Source of the DNA: Leptospira ellinghausenii
GTDB lineage: Bacteria > Spirochaetota > Leptospiria > Leptospirales > Leptospiraceae
Reading direction: 5' to 3'
NCBI RefSeq assembly: GCF_003114815.1
Contig: NZ_BFAZ01000009.1
Span: forward strand, 186,001 to 250,000
DNA length: 64,000 bases
The notes under the pieces are model-generated. The model made no database searches and was not told the DNA's origin. It saw nothing but the letters and a program-made list of their open reading frames with translations. Both the position numbers and the translations under genes were made by a program. Below, one piece after another: positions 26,641 through 36,487 of the stretch (within the stretch, counting starts at the first letter, position 1; each line of letters begins with the position of its first letter).

Positions 26641-27690
26641 ATGCATACAAAATACCTTCGTTTCGTAAGTTTCGGCGCCATCGCTATTATTTTTGTCATT
26701 GTGATATACCAATTCACAAAACCGAATGATTTTGGACCTTCCAATGAAGAGAATCCAAATGACAAAGCTGAGTCTTTTTTTCGCACCCAAAGTGATGGTT
26801 TTTCTGTGGATCCTTTTTATTTAGAATCAGCGAAATCAATTTTTTCACCCGATGGTCAGTTCTTACACTTTGACGAGATTATCGCCAAAGCAAAATCAGG
26901 TGATCTAAATTTAATTTCTGAATTATGGAACTTACGCCGGCAATGCCCAGAAGGTAGCACGAGGGAACAATGCCACGAATACATCAAAGCTTTCATCCAA
27001 AATGAGTATTCTGGTGAAGATGCAAAAAAACTCTTAAACTTACTTACCAATTATTTGAAATACGAAGAAGCCATGGTACAATTAGATCCTAGTTCCAAGT
27101 CTTTCACGAATGCAGAACGATACGAACAAATCAAACAACTGAGAAGGAAGTATTTTTCCAAAGAAGATGCAGATCTGATATTTGGATTGGAAGAAGCCAC
27201 TGCTGATTTTAGTTTTAATCGAAAGAATTTTTTAGAGGAAACAAAAAACCTAAAAGCGGACGAACGAATTCGATTGTATGAAGATTATCGCAAAAAATCC
27301 TTTGGAAATTATTACAACGCCGTAGTGAGTCGTGAACCACAATATGATAAATTTGAAACGGAAATGGACCTCAGACAAAACGAATTGGTCAAACTCTCTG
27401 GCACAGAACGCGAATCAAAGGAACGTGAAGTACGAATTCGTTATTTTGGAAAAGATGGTAATGACCGAATGGAAAAAGTTTTGAGAGAAATGAAAGAAGA
27501 AGAAGAAAGAATTTCAAAACTAGAAATTGAAGAAAAAAACTTACTCAAGAACTATCCAAATTTATCAAATGCGGAAAAAGAGAAAAAATTGATGGAACTT
27601 CGCATTAAAACCTTAGGCAACAAAGAACTCGCAGAAGAATACACTCGTCGATTGGAATATGAGAATACACTCAAAAATTCCGGGAATTAA
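26641..27690 (+). CDS. Lipase-specific foldase (lipase chaperone), divergent
   Basis: 349 residues with one N-terminal membrane anchor (FVSFGAIAIIFVIVIYQF) and a long helical, charged body, the architecture of Lif/LimK steric chaperones that fold the lipase in the periplasm. The region after the anchor has SIFSPDGQFLHFDEI, comparable to the DG...D block of the family, and FSKEDADLIFGLEE resembles the typical LFG-type motif near the middle. The family's RxxFDYFLSALGE motif is not seen, so it is divergent. Position immediately after a family I lipase supports the assignment. The stop overlaps the next gene's start by 32 bases. Confidence 0.65.
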   Translation: MHTKYLRFVSFGAIAIIFVIVIYQFTKPNDFGPSNEENPNDKAESFFRTQSDGFSVDPFYLESAKSIFSPDGQFLHFDEIIAKAKSGDLNLISELWNLRRQCPEGSTREQCHEYIKAFIQNEYSGEDAKKLLNLLTNYLKYEEAMVQLDPSSKSFTNAERYEQIKQLRRKYFSKEDADLIFGLEEATADFSFNRKNFLEETKNLKADERIRLYEDYRKKSFGNYYNAVVSREPQYDKFETEMDLRQNELVKLSGTERESKEREVRIRYFGKDGNDRMEKVLREMKEEEERISKLEIEEKNLLKNYPNLSNAEKEKKLMELRIKTLGNKELAEEYTRRLEYENTLKNSGN

Positions 27691-29281
27691 TTCCCACTTC
27701 ACATACCTTGTATTAGCTGCAGTGTGTTTTGCACTCTCTCTTGAGCCCTACGGTTTTGTCACCGCAGGGTTTTTGAGTGTGTTATTCATTCTCCTCGTCA
27801 CAAAGGAAATCATTCGAGTGGGAACATTCCGATTTGCGATTCATTGTACAATTCTCTTTTCCTTTTTGGTAACTTGTACTTCTTTTTTCTGGATGTGGAA
27901 TGCGATCAAAAATATTTCTGCACAAGGAAACTTTGTTACATGCATTCTCTTTTTATTGTACGCGATCCTTTCGTTTTATAAAATTGGAGTGATATTTGTT
28001 TTCGCTTATTTGATTCACAAATATCGTTTGGTAGGTGAAACAAAATTTTATCTCTTGATTTTCCCTTCTCTGTTTCTGATTTCAGATTGGATCTGCCCAA
28101 TGATTTTTCCTGTGTATTGGGGTGATCTGTTCCGAAACCAAATCCTTTGGCGACAGATGGCACGTTTTGGTACCGAGGTGCTTGGTGTAGTTTCCGTTCT
28201 ATCCGTATCTTTACTTTACCTGATGGTGAGCCATAAAATTTCAAATTGGAAAAAATCTGTTTTATACTTGGCTCCGATTCTTTTCATTTTCTCTACCAAT
28301 TTATATTTTTTGGCAGAAACGATCCCCTCAGGAAAAAACCTTCATATTGTTTTAGTCCAACCAAACACACCATATGCGAAAAATGAAATCAGAGAAAACT
28401 TTGATTTTATGACAAAAACCTTACAAGATGTGTATAATCTTTCAGATGAAGCCATACGCAATGCTCCGAAACCAATCGATGTGATTGTTTTACCTGAATC
28501 TTCCATTCCTTTTTTAGGCACCTTGGCATCCGATCATGCAAACTCAACGTATAGCCAAAGTTTTGTCGATATCACAACAAATCTTGTCAAGAAGGCAAAT
28601 GCACCATTACTTTTCAATGAACTCGTCTGGGATCAAGGCTCCAGAAATTCATTTAGCACATTGCATCCGATCACCTTACAAACAGATAGGCGATACAAAC
28701 ACATTCTTTTGCCATTTGGAGAATACCTTCCTTTTGAAGAAAAACTGCCTTTCTTAATTGGCCTATTCCCAGAGGTAAGCCACCATATCCCAAACATCGA
28801 ATTTACTTCTCAAACCATTCAAACCAAATCCAACGAATCTGTACTTTTGACTCCTCTTATTTGTTATGAAGTTTTGTATCCAGAATTTGTCAGAAGTATG
28901 GTAAAACGTTCCCCTTCAGAACTGATCATCAACCTCACAAATGACTCATGGTTTGAGAGCCACACAGAAACGAAACAACATGCTGGCGCGGGAAGGTTAC
29001 GAGCGATTGAATCAGGAAGGCCGTATGTTCGAGCCGCTGTATCTGGAATGACAACAGCCTATGATCCTTGGGGAAGAGAGATGATGGGGGAATTACCAGT
29101 CTTTCAAAAAGCAATTGCCTACTTAGATTTGATGACCGTTTCCACTGAGAGAGAGACACCTTATTTACGAATTGGCCCCTATCCTTGGAGGTTCATGGCT
29201 CTTTTTAGCTTATTTTTTGCATTTTTCACGAGTCCTAGAGCATTCCACTCGTATAAAAAGAAAAATGAAATTGAAATTTAG
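27659..29281 (+). CDS. lnt: Apolipoprotein N-acyltransferase
   Basis: 540 residues. The N-terminal half has about six to seven membrane segments, and the second half is a CN-hydrolase (nitrilase-fold) domain. The catalytic triad is visible: Glu in VIVLPESSIPF, Lys in RRYKHILLPFGEYLPF, and Cys in TPLICYEVLYPEF, followed by LINLTNDSWF, all standard Lnt motifs. Lnt adds the third acyl chain to the N-terminal Cys of lipoproteins in the inner membrane. The start overlaps the foldase gene by 32 bases. A later start is not excluded, but the hydrophobic N-terminus fits the present one. Confidence 0.93.
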   Translation: MRIHSKIPGINSHFTYLVLAAVCFALSLEPYGFVTAGFLSVLFILLVTKEIIRVGTFRFAIHCTILFSFLVTCTSFFWMWNAIKNISAQGNFVTCILFLLYAILSFYKIGVIFVFAYLIHKYRLVGETKFYLLIFPSLFLISDWICPMIFPVYWGDLFRNQILWRQMARFGTEVLGVVSVLSVSLLYLMVSHKISNWKKSVLYLAPILFIFSTNLYFLAETIPSGKNLHIVLVQPNTPYAKNEIRENFDFMTKTLQDVYNLSDEAIRNAPKPIDVIVLPESSIPFLGTLASDHANSTYSQSFVDITTNLVKKANAPLLFNELVWDQGSRNSFSTLHPITLQTDRRYKHILLPFGEYLPFEEKLPFLIGLFPEVSHHIPNIEFTSQTIQTKSNESVLLTPLICYEVLYPEFVRSMVKRSPSELIINLTNDSWFESHTETKQHAGAGRLRAIESGRPYVRAAVSGMTTAYDPWGREMMGELPVFQKAIAYLDLMTVSTERETPYLRIGPYPWRFMALFSLFFAFFTSPRAFHSYKKKNEIEI

Positions 29282-29306
29282 CATAGGATAGAAAGGCTAT
29301 TCGAAT

Positions 29307-29603
29307 ATGGAATGGGAAAAAATACTTCGCGATGCAGTCAAAGAAAACTCAATCAAGGAGTTGTATCTTAGAAAGGTACCATCGTTAAAGACTTGCGAAG
29401 ATTGGAATAAGGTAGTTGAAGTAGGAACAGTTGACCACAAAACGAAATATGCATACTACAAGGGTGGGCTTGTGAAATATGGAGAACGTTTGTTCTTTGT
29501 CACACAAGAAAGATTGGATGCTGTATCCCCCTTTCGTAAATGGGATTTTAAAAGCAAAATCAAAGTCACTGATCCAGAAATGACAGTGGGTGAAAAAAAG
29601 TAA
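29307..29603 (+). CDS. Conserved-looking hypothetical protein
   Basis: 98 residues, no signal peptide, soluble. It has a compact sequence (EWEKILRDAVKENSIKELYL, then WNKVVEVGTVDHKTKYAYYK and GERLFFVTQERLDAV) with a clear protein-like composition. It starts 25 bases after lnt on the same strand and is followed by a terminator at 29645-29679, so it is probably the last gene of that transcript. I do not recognise it and propose no function. Confidence 0.6.
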   Translation: MEWEKILRDAVKENSIKELYLRKVPSLKTCEDWNKVVEVGTVDHKTKYAYYKGGLVKYGERLFFVTQERLDAVSPFRKWDFKSKIKVTDPEMTVGEKK

Positions 29604-29644
29604 TCGATTCCCCGAATTGATTCTCCTTCCATCATAGAGAAGGC

Positions 29645-29679
29645 AAAAAAAAGACCAACAATCGTTGGTCTTTTTTTTT
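29645..29679. terminator. Bidirectional terminator between convergent genes
   Basis: GACCAAC pairs with GTTGGTC around an AATC loop and has A-runs upstream and T-runs downstream, so it can stop transcription from both sides. It separates the lnt transcript from the convergent 29726-31726 gene. Confidence 0.9.
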
Positions 29680-29725
29680 GAATGGTTCTAATAAGAACCC
29701 ATACTCAATTGAGGAAGGAAAGGTT

Positions 29726-31726
29726 TTAACGATTCAAACGAATGATCATATTGAGTTTTTCAGCAATGGCAATCACTTCCATTACTTTTGATTTTTCAAT
29801 GATGATCCCTGTTGGACTCACTTCTTCTAATACAAATTTTTTCCCTTTGATCTGACCAAGTAGAAGTTCCATCACTTGAGAATCTTTTGTTCGGAGGAGA
29901 ACTGAGTCTTCGGTAATCGTTACAATTGGTAAATTGTTTCCCCAATCATCGAGTAAGAAGAGTAAATTTTGTGCAAGATCAGCTTTTGAAGACTCACGTA
30001 GGAAATGGATAAAGGTTTCTTTATCGTAACCGAGTAAAATTCCTAATTGGAAACTGTCTTTTGTGAGTAAGAACGTATAAACACGATCATAATCTTTGAG
30101 CTCACAAAACGCTTTCAACAAATGAATTCCATGTAAGGAAACTCGGTCAGGGAACGCAATGATCGAAAAGTCTGGGTTGATAGTAATCCCACCCTTTTCT
30201 GTTACCGTTACGAGTGGCTCATGGTTGAAGTAATGGAGTCCAAGTTCTGATAAACTTAGATTCCTTTGTGGGTATTCAACTTCGATGAGACCAAAAAGTT
30301 GTAAGTAAAAAATAGCAGAGATGATCTCTTTTCGGAGATCTGCTAAATCTTCTTCATATGTTTTGATTTGGAAAGTAGGTGAAAATACTAAATGGTCACG
30401 AATGATATGGGAAAATATCACTGAAGTATTGATTTTTCCGTGTGCCATAATGAGTTTTACAGTTTTATCCAAAATTCCTTTTTCATAAAAAGGAACTTCA
30501 GTAGCAGTAAACACTTCTGCTGGGTTTAATCTACGAGTCCTTGCTTCATTCACTTCATGAATGACAAGTTTCATGATTTCAAAAATGTCTTTTTTTAGAA
30601 ACTCATCTGTTTCTTGGATTAAGATAACATTTTCGCCCTTGATATCGACATAACCTAACAGCTTTAAGATGGGGAGAATGAGTTCGATTTGGTAAACCTG
30701 GCTTTTTTCAGGGAAAATTTCAATGTCAGGTGATAAAAGTTCTGTTTCTGTTCTTTTATGATCTGCTTGTTTAATTTTTCCTGATTTTGCTAGGTTCAAA
30801 CCTTTTCTAGAAATATAAGAAATGAGTTTTTTTACGTTTAAGAAAAAATCGAGTCCGTTTGCAGAAATTTTTTCCTGACGAACACGAGTTCCCTTTTTTA
30901 CAGGAGGTAAAATAGGCGAAAACTGTAAATGGTCGAGAATTTCTTTTGGTATGACAATCACACGAATGAATTTGTCTTCTACATAATACAAATCTCGGAC
31001 TAGATAAAGTGCTGTTAGGTGAGGAATGGTTTGTTCAAATTTCCCACGATTGACTGTGATATAATTGCGGATGGTTTCAGCTTCGATCACACCACCGTGG
31101 ATATAAATTTGGTGTAATACATCTTTATCAAAATCAGAAAGTTCATCGATGAGTTTTTGTAAAAATTCAGTACTGAGTGCATTCTTTAAAAAGGTTTCAA
31201 TGTGTTCGCCTTTTTTTGCACCTACTGCTTCCTTCCATTCCTCTGGAAGTTCACTAATGGTTGCTTTGTGAAGAGTTTTCTCAATGGAAAACTTAAACTT
31301 CTCACCCTTAGGATTTGTTTCTACTTTGATGAGTTTTTGGTATTCATCATAGGTATGGTATTTATCTAAATTATTAGTAAGGCGTTCGCGGTTTTTTCTT
31401 TGGTATAATAAGTAATACTTGCGAAGAACGTTTAGTTCCATCTCCACATTGATGGGAGGGATGTTGACTTTTCTCGAGATTTCTCCGAGGGTCATCACTC
31501 CTTTGTTTTTCAAAATAGAGGTGAGGATGTTCACTTGGAGGGGCGTGAACTTTTCCAAAACACCTTTTAGGTAAAATTCGTTTTGGAAAATCTCCATGAG
31601 ACCCAAAATGGTCGATTTTTTGTCCTTTCCTGGGATCTTTTGGATGTTCCAAAGGCTTGCGATTTTTTTGATCTCGTTGAGATCGAGTTTCTCTAACTCT
31701 TGGTACAGGACAGTTTCTTGGCTCAT
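29726..31726 (-). CDS. Protein with XPB/Ssl2 N-terminal-like (Helicase_C_3) domain, no helicase
   Basis: 666 residues, soluble. The N-terminal half shows winged-helix-like segments ([22 protein letters not shown] blocks, here [14 protein letters not shown]). Residues about 510-660 match the helicase-associated domain seen in XPB-like N-termini: [48 protein letters not shown] and [10 protein letters not shown], followed by [15 protein letters not shown]. No Walker or DEAD motif is present, so it is a stand-alone regulator-like or DNA-end-related protein. Comparable actinobacterial proteins are annotated as helicase-associated-domain proteins. The role is unknown; the domain match is my reading, not a search result. 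Confidence 0.6.
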   Translation of the reverse strand: MSQETVLYQELEKLDLNEIKKIASLWNIQKIPGKDKKSTILGLMEIFQNEFYLKGVLEKFTPLQVNILTSILKNKGVMTLGEISRKVNIPPINVEMELNVLRKYYLLYQRKNRERLTNNLDKYHTYDEYQKLIKVETNPKGEKFKFSIEKTLHKATISELPEEWKEAVGAKKGEHIETFLKNALSTEFLQKLIDELSDFDKDVLHQIYIHGGVIEAETIRNYITVNRGKFEQTIPHLTALYLVRDLYYVEDKFIRVIVIPKEILDHLQFSPILPPVKKGTRVRQEKISANGLDFFLNVKKLISYISRKGLNLAKSGKIKQADHKRTETELLSPDIEIFPEKSQVYQIELILPILKLLGYVDIKGENVILIQETDEFLKKDIFEIMKLVIHEVNEARTRRLNPAEVFTATEVPFYEKGILDKTVKLIMAHGKINTSVIFSHIIRDHLVFSPTFQIKTYEEDLADLRKEIISAIFYLQLFGLIEVEYPQRNLSLSELGLHYFNHEPLVTVTEKGGITINPDFSIIAFPDRVSLHGIHLLKAFCELKDYDRVYTFLLTKDSFQLGILLGYDKETFIHFLRESSKADLAQNLLFLLDDWGNNLPIVTITEDSVLLRTKDSQVMELLLGQIKGKKFVLEEVSPTGIIIEKSKVMEVIAIAEKLNMIIRLNR

Positions 31727-31841
31727 GGGTGCGATTTGATAAGTTTTTGGTTGGGACCTAATCCTGCAACTCTATTTCAATTGTAGGTTCGAAGTCCATT
31801 TTGTCGTTTCCAATCCCCATTTAGGTCGCAAATTAGGGCTT

Positions 31842-33146
31842 ATGGACTCTTTTTCCGAAATTGTTTCTTTCGGTCTCCACTCAAGCCTTCGCGTGGCCCA
31901 TTCCAGTTTTGTGTTTTCTACGAGACTCCTGGGTATCCTTACCAAACTGGCAAAAGGAAACCCCAACCATAGAGAAATTGCCATCTCCCTTAGGGAAGCC
32001 TTCTCCCAATTAGGTGCCACCTATATCAAACTGGGACAATTCATAGCTAGTGCCCCATCTCTTTTTCCCATCGAGTATGTCGAAGAAATGCAAGCATGTC
32101 TTGATTCGGTAAGACCCGTACAATTCCGAGAAATCCGCTCCTCTGTCGAACGGGAGCTAGGTGGAAAATTAGAAAACCTCTTTCATAGTTTTGATGAAAC
32201 ACCTCTTGCCTCTGCTTCCATCGCCCAAGTCCATGCGGCAGTGACAAAAGAAGGTCTTGATGTCGTTGTCAAAGTACAAAGGCCGGATGTCCACCTAACG
32301 TTAAAAACCGACATGCAGATTTTGGGAATTCTCACTAAAGTTTTAGAAGTCATTGCTCCTGAATTTAAAAAATCGGGACTCACTGCGATGTTCCAAGAAT
32401 TCCAAACTTCCATCTTACAAGAGATAGATTTTATCCAAGAAGCTAAAAACATAGAAGAGTTTGAAACGTATCTATTAAAAGCAAAAGAAACAAGGGCAAG
32501 AGTGCCTCGTGTGTATCATACTCTCTCCACAAAAAAAGTTTTAACGATGGAACGTTTTTATGGAGTTCCTATCACCGATGAAAAAGGGTTAAAACAATTC
32601 ACAGACAACCCAAGAAAGGTTTTAAGTGATGCTTTGGAAATTTGGTTTTCTTCTTTATCCAACCAAGGTTTTTTCCATGCAGATGTCCACGCTGGGAATT
32701 TAATGATCCTTAAGGATGGAAGTATTGGTTTTATTGATTTTGGGATTGTAGGCAGGATCTCTCCTAAAATTTGGAGAGGCCTTATGTTATTCACACAAGG
32801 CATTGGAATTGGCGAACCCACACTTGTCGCTAAAGGACTTGTGGAAATGGATTCAACCGATAGTGGTGTGAATCCAACTCTTCTTGCCAAAGAATTAGAT
32901 TCTGTATTCAATGAATTAGAATCAGTCTATGTACATTTAACTGAAAACGAAATGTTTGATGAATCGAAGGTGAATCGTATCATGTTCGAAATGAAGGAAA
33001 TTGCGGAAAAAAATGGATTAAAAATTCCGAGAGAATTTGCACTCCTCATGAAACAAATGTTATACTTTGATCGTTATGTAAAATCCATGGCACCTGAGAT
33101 CAATTTATTTCGAGACTCTCAAAACTTTGTAATCGGGAAATCATGA
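31842..33146 (+). CDS. ABC1/UbiB-family atypical kinase (AarF-like)
   Basis: 434 residues. The family's own motif appears as GATYIKLGQFIASAPSLFP (KxGQ), followed by the Ala-rich nucleotide loop SASIAQVHAA, the VAIK-like lysine in VVVKVQRP, the ExD-type core and the catalytic region FFHADVHAGNLMI and GFIDFGIVG. ABC1/UbiB proteins are ATPases or kinase-like proteins linked to isoprenoid lipid and quinone biology in membranes. Its stop overlaps the feoA start by 4 bases as ATGA, so ABC1, FeoA and FeoB are probably one transcript, an unusual link to iron uptake. Confidence 0.9.
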   Translation: MDSFSEIVSFGLHSSLRVAHSSFVFSTRLLGILTKLAKGNPNHREIAISLREAFSQLGATYIKLGQFIASAPSLFPIEYVEEMQACLDSVRPVQFREIRSSVERELGGKLENLFHSFDETPLASASIAQVHAAVTKEGLDVVVKVQRPDVHLTLKTDMQILGILTKVLEVIAPEFKKSGLTAMFQEFQTSILQEIDFIQEAKNIEEFETYLLKAKETRARVPRVYHTLSTKKVLTMERFYGVPITDEKGLKQFTDNPRKVLSDALEIWFSSLSNQGFFHADVHAGNLMILKDGSIGFIDFGIVGRISPKIWRGLMLFTQGIGIGEPTLVAKGLVEMDSTDSGVNPTLLAKELDSVFNELESVYVHLTENEMFDESKVNRIMFEMKEIAEKNGLKIPREFALLMKQMLYFDRYVKSMAPEINLFRDSQNFVIGKS

Positions 33147-33376
33147 CATTACTCGATTTACACGAAGGTGATTCTGCTGTCATCCAATCCATTAATATGG
33201 ACCAATTGCCAAAACAAATGCTCACAGAACTTTTGGAACTGGGCTTTTTTCCTGGTGCTGAAATTCGATTGAAGACCAAATCGAAGTACCTTGGTAAACT
33301 AATATGCTCAATTGGTGGAACCACAATTGGGCTTCGAATGAAAGACGGAGAAGCGATTTTACTAAAAACCAAATAA
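33143..33376 (+). CDS. feoA: Ferrous iron transport protein A
   Basis: 77 residues, typical length for FeoA, an SH3-like beta-barrel. The motif ELGFFPGAEIRLKTKSKYLG and the closing TIGLRMKDGEAILLK are family-like (the usual LGxxPG block is here LGFFPGA). FeoA interacts with FeoB for ferrous iron import. The start ATG overlaps the stop of the ABC1 gene, and feoB begins 4 bases after the stop codon, so translation is coupled. No FeoC is present. Confidence 0.9.
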   Translation: MTLLDLHEGDSAVIQSINMDQLPKQMLTELLELGFFPGAEIRLKTKSKYLGKLICSIGGTTIGLRMKDGEAILLKTK

Positions 33377-33379
33377 ACG

Positions 33380-35452
33380 ATGAAACAAAAAAACATTTAC
33401 CTAGTCGGGAATCCAAATTGTGGGAAAACCACATTATTCAATCAACTTACTGGCCTAAACCAAAAAACAGGAAACTTTAGCGGAGTCACCGTTGAAAAAA
33501 AAGAAGGTTTCGTTTCTTTTCCAAATTTAGAACTTAAAATCACCGACTTACCAGGAACATACGGTCTTGGTGGGATTGCAGAAGATAAAAAAATTGCCTA
33601 CGAAATTTTACTCAAACGTAACGAAGATGAAGTAGTCATTTACGTACTTGATGCTCTCAATTTAGAACGAGGGTTACAATTTTTATTACAAATCATCGAT
33701 ATGGGTGTACCTACTTTAGTTGTTCTCACCATGAAAGATGTATTGGAAAAAAAAAGAATCCAATTTGATCTGAATTCGCTAAAACAATCTCTAGGATTAG
33801 AAATTGTCCTCGTAAATGCAAAATCGGGAGAAGGAATTCCAGAACTAAAAAATCTACTCTCAAATGAAAATTCTTTTCGAAAACAAAAACGACTTTGGAA
33901 GTGGGAACCAAAAGAAGAATCCTTATTTACCAAACTTAAGAAACAACTCAAGATTAATACAAACGAAGCAGAATTCTTTTTATCACAAGCCTTAAAATAT
34001 TTGAACGGGGACACTCATTTACAAGACAATCGATATCTAAACCAATTCCCCGACTCCACCAAACAAATCTTATCTGAAGAATTGCAATCAAACCAATACC
34101 TGTTCGGTTACCAAGAAGAGATGATTCATAGATCTATATTGATTAAAAAAATCATATCAGAAACGATTTTATCTCCTATTTCAAAAAATGGTGGTTGGGG
34201 AGAAAGATTGGATTCTATTTTTTTACACCCTATTCTTGGATTTTTTTGTTTTTTCCTACTGATGGGAATTTTATTTCAAAGCCTATTTACATTTGCAGAA
34301 ATCCCAATGGATTTGATTGAAGTCGGAATTACACAATTGCAAGAATTCACGGCAATGTATTTACCAGATGGACCGCTTCGTTCTCTTTTCGTTGAAGGGA
34401 TATTAGGTGGAGTTGGGAGTGTGGTTGTATTTGTACCTCAAATTGCCCTACTCTTTTTATTTATTGGAATCTTAGAAGAATCTGGTTATTTGGCTCGTGC
34501 CAGTTTCCTCATGGATAGACTCATGGGAAAATTTGGTTTATCGGGAAAATCATTTATCCCCCTTCTCTCTTCGGCTGCTTGTGCTGTACCTGCCATCCTT
34601 GGAACAAGAACCATCGAAAACAAATCAGATCGTTTTACAACGATCATGGTGTCCCCACTCATCATGTGTTCAGCAAGATATCCGGTTTATATTCTAATTG
34701 TAGGAACTGTTTTTAGTTATCCGCCAATCTTTGGTATTTTCAATGTCCAAGGGTTTGTTTTATTTTCCATGTTCTTCCTAGGAATGACGGTTAGTTTTGC
34801 TTTTGCACTTCTCTTTAGAAAAACAGTTTTTAAAGAAAATGCATCTTACTTTGTGATGGAACTACCGAGGTATAACATTCCCTCACTCAAAAGTTTATTC
34901 TTCACTGTATATGGTAAGGTAAAATCGTTTTTAGCAACAGCGGGCCAAATCATTCTTTATATCTCTGTATTATTATGGTTCTTAAGCCACTTCCCAGCGG
35001 AATACAAAGACAATGTTTGGAAAACTAGCCCCATTGAGACATCCTATATCGGTCGTGTTGGTAAGATAATGGAACCTGCAATTGCACCTATGGGATTTGA
35101 TTGGAAAATTGGAATTTCGATTCTCACTTCTTTTGCTGCAAGAGAGGTGATGGTATCCACCTTAGCCGTATTATACGGATCGGAAGAGGAAGGAGAAGAA
35201 TCAGAATCCTTGCGAGAAACCCTCAGGTCCGATCGAAAGTCCGATGGTACCTTGGTATGGACACCCCTCACCGGAGTTTCTCTACTTCTCTTTTTTGCCT
35301 TTGCAAGCCAATGTATGTCGACACTAGCTGTCACCAAAAAGGAAACAGGTAGTTTGTTATGGCCGACTGTGCAGTTTTTGTATATGACGACTCTTGCGAT
35401 CACAAGTTCACTTCTGGTCTACCAATTGGGAAAAATTTTAGGATTTGTTTAA
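33380..35452 (+). CDS. feoB: Ferrous iron transport protein B
   Basis: 690 residues. The N-terminal G domain has G1 GNPNCGKTT (residues 10-18), G2 with Thr in FSGVTVEKKEG, G3 DLPGTYGL, G4 TMKD (most FeoB have NxxD, so Thr replaces Asn here) and G5-like NAKSGEG. The membrane half contains two gate regions, with ESGYLARASFLMDRLMGKFG and LLSSAACAVPAILGTR in the first and LTSFAAREVMVSTLAVLYG in the second. FeoB imports Fe(II) across the inner membrane, powered by the G domain in an unsettled way. It is the third gene of an ABC1-FeoA-FeoB set. With the FecA-like receptor at 13.5 kb this window holds two iron-uptake routes. Confidence 0.97.
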   Translation: MKQKNIYLVGNPNCGKTTLFNQLTGLNQKTGNFSGVTVEKKEGFVSFPNLELKITDLPGTYGLGGIAEDKKIAYEILLKRNEDEVVIYVLDALNLERGLQFLLQIIDMGVPTLVVLTMKDVLEKKRIQFDLNSLKQSLGLEIVLVNAKSGEGIPELKNLLSNENSFRKQKRLWKWEPKEESLFTKLKKQLKINTNEAEFFLSQALKYLNGDTHLQDNRYLNQFPDSTKQILSEELQSNQYLFGYQEEMIHRSILIKKIISETILSPISKNGGWGERLDSIFLHPILGFFCFFLLMGILFQSLFTFAEIPMDLIEVGITQLQEFTAMYLPDGPLRSLFVEGILGGVGSVVVFVPQIALLFLFIGILEESGYLARASFLMDRLMGKFGLSGKSFIPLLSSAACAVPAILGTRTIENKSDRFTTIMVSPLIMCSARYPVYILIVGTVFSYPPIFGIFNVQGFVLFSMFFLGMTVSFAFALLFRKTVFKENASYFVMELPRYNIPSLKSLFFTVYGKVKSFLATAGQIILYISVLLWFLSHFPAEYKDNVWKTSPIETSYIGRVGKIMEPAIAPMGFDWKIGISILTSFAAREVMVSTLAVLYGSEEEGEESESLRETLRSDRKSDGTLVWTPLTGVSLLLFFAFASQCMSTLAVTKKETGSLLWPTVQFLYMTTLAITSSLLVYQLGKILGFV

Positions 35453-35482
35453 TCTGCCGACAATGAAATCTAGAGGCACACT

Positions 35483-36475
35483 TTGGATTTTCATATCGGG
35501 AATAAAATCATAACTAGAAACTCAAGTCCATATTTGGTAGCAGAAATTGGACTCAATCATAATGCCAATTTAGAAATTGGGAAACGTACGATCGAAAAGG
35601 CAAAAGAATCAGGTGCTCATGCGGTTAAGTTCCAAACCTATCGAACAGAAGAATTCATAGATGCCAAAAACCCTGATGTAAAGTTTTTATTTGATATCTT
35701 CAAACAGTATGAGTTGGATGAAACATTTCATCGCGAATTCCAGAAAACAGCTTTGGATTTGGGACTCGATTTTTTTTCTACTCCCCTTTGCGATTCTGCT
35801 GTGGATTTATTATCAAGTCTCAATGTTCCTGTTTATAAAATTGCATCTGGTGATATTGTCAATTTATCTCTGTTAAACAAAGTAATCAATACTGGAAAAC
35901 CAATCATTGTCTCCACTGGTGCTGCCTTACCAGAAGAAGTGATTCGTGCCATTTCTAAATTCCAAGATGAAAAGGTAGAAGTTTGTCTCTTACATTGTGT
36001 ATCTATGTATCCAACACCACTAGACAAAGTGAATTTACAATCCATTCCCTATTATTTGGACACAACAGATTTTGTTGTTGGATTTAGTGACCATTCTGAT
36101 GGAACACTCGCTTCCTCTCTCGCCATTGGTTTTGGTGCTGTTGTCATCGAAAAACATTTCACACTCGATCGAAACTTGGAAGGGCCAGACCACGCCATTT
36201 CGATGGATCCAGTCTCCTTTCGCAAATTGGCAGATGATACCAAACAAAGTTATCAGATGAGAGGTGTGTATGGAAAAAACACCCATCCAGAAGAAACAAG
36301 TGGATGGTTTTATGGTCGTAGGTCTTTGTACAAACAAAAGCAATCAGTGATTAGTTTACGACCTGCACTCCACACAAAAGACAATACTGTTTTAAATTCT
36401 TGGGATTTGGAAAAGGTGGGAGATCCTTCCCTTTTACCAGAAGGACCCATCCGATTGGCACCTAAGAGAGATTAG
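35483..36475 (+). CDS. NeuB-family sialic/pseudaminic acid-type synthase
   Basis: 330 residues starting with TTG (AGAGG ribosome site 5-6 bases before it). The NeuB fold is clear: PYLVAEIGLNHNANLEIGKR, GAHAVKFQTYRTEEF, DFFSTPLCDSAVDLL, YKIASGDIVNLSLL, IVSTGAA, LLHCVSMYPTP, VGFSDHSDGT and EKHFTLDRNLEGPDHAISMDP, a near-complete family signature. These enzymes condense phosphoenolpyruvate with a hexosamine to give nonulosonic acids. The usual SAF antifreeze-like tail is short here. No neuA or neuC lies in the window, so it is an orphan or the pathway is elsewhere. TTG is weak but is the only good start. Confidence 0.9.
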   Translation: MDFHIGNKIITRNSSPYLVAEIGLNHNANLEIGKRTIEKAKESGAHAVKFQTYRTEEFIDAKNPDVKFLFDIFKQYELDETFHREFQKTALDLGLDFFSTPLCDSAVDLLSSLNVPVYKIASGDIVNLSLLNKVINTGKPIIVSTGAALPEEVIRAISKFQDEKVEVCLLHCVSMYPTPLDKVNLQSIPYYLDTTDFVVGFSDHSDGTLASSLAIGFGAVVIEKHFTLDRNLEGPDHAISMDPVSFRKLADDTKQSYQMRGVYGKNTHPEETSGWFYGRRSLYKQKQSVISLRPALHTKDNTVLNSWDLEKVGDPSLLPEGPIRLAPKRD

Positions 36476-36487
36476 GTGCCAAGAGTG

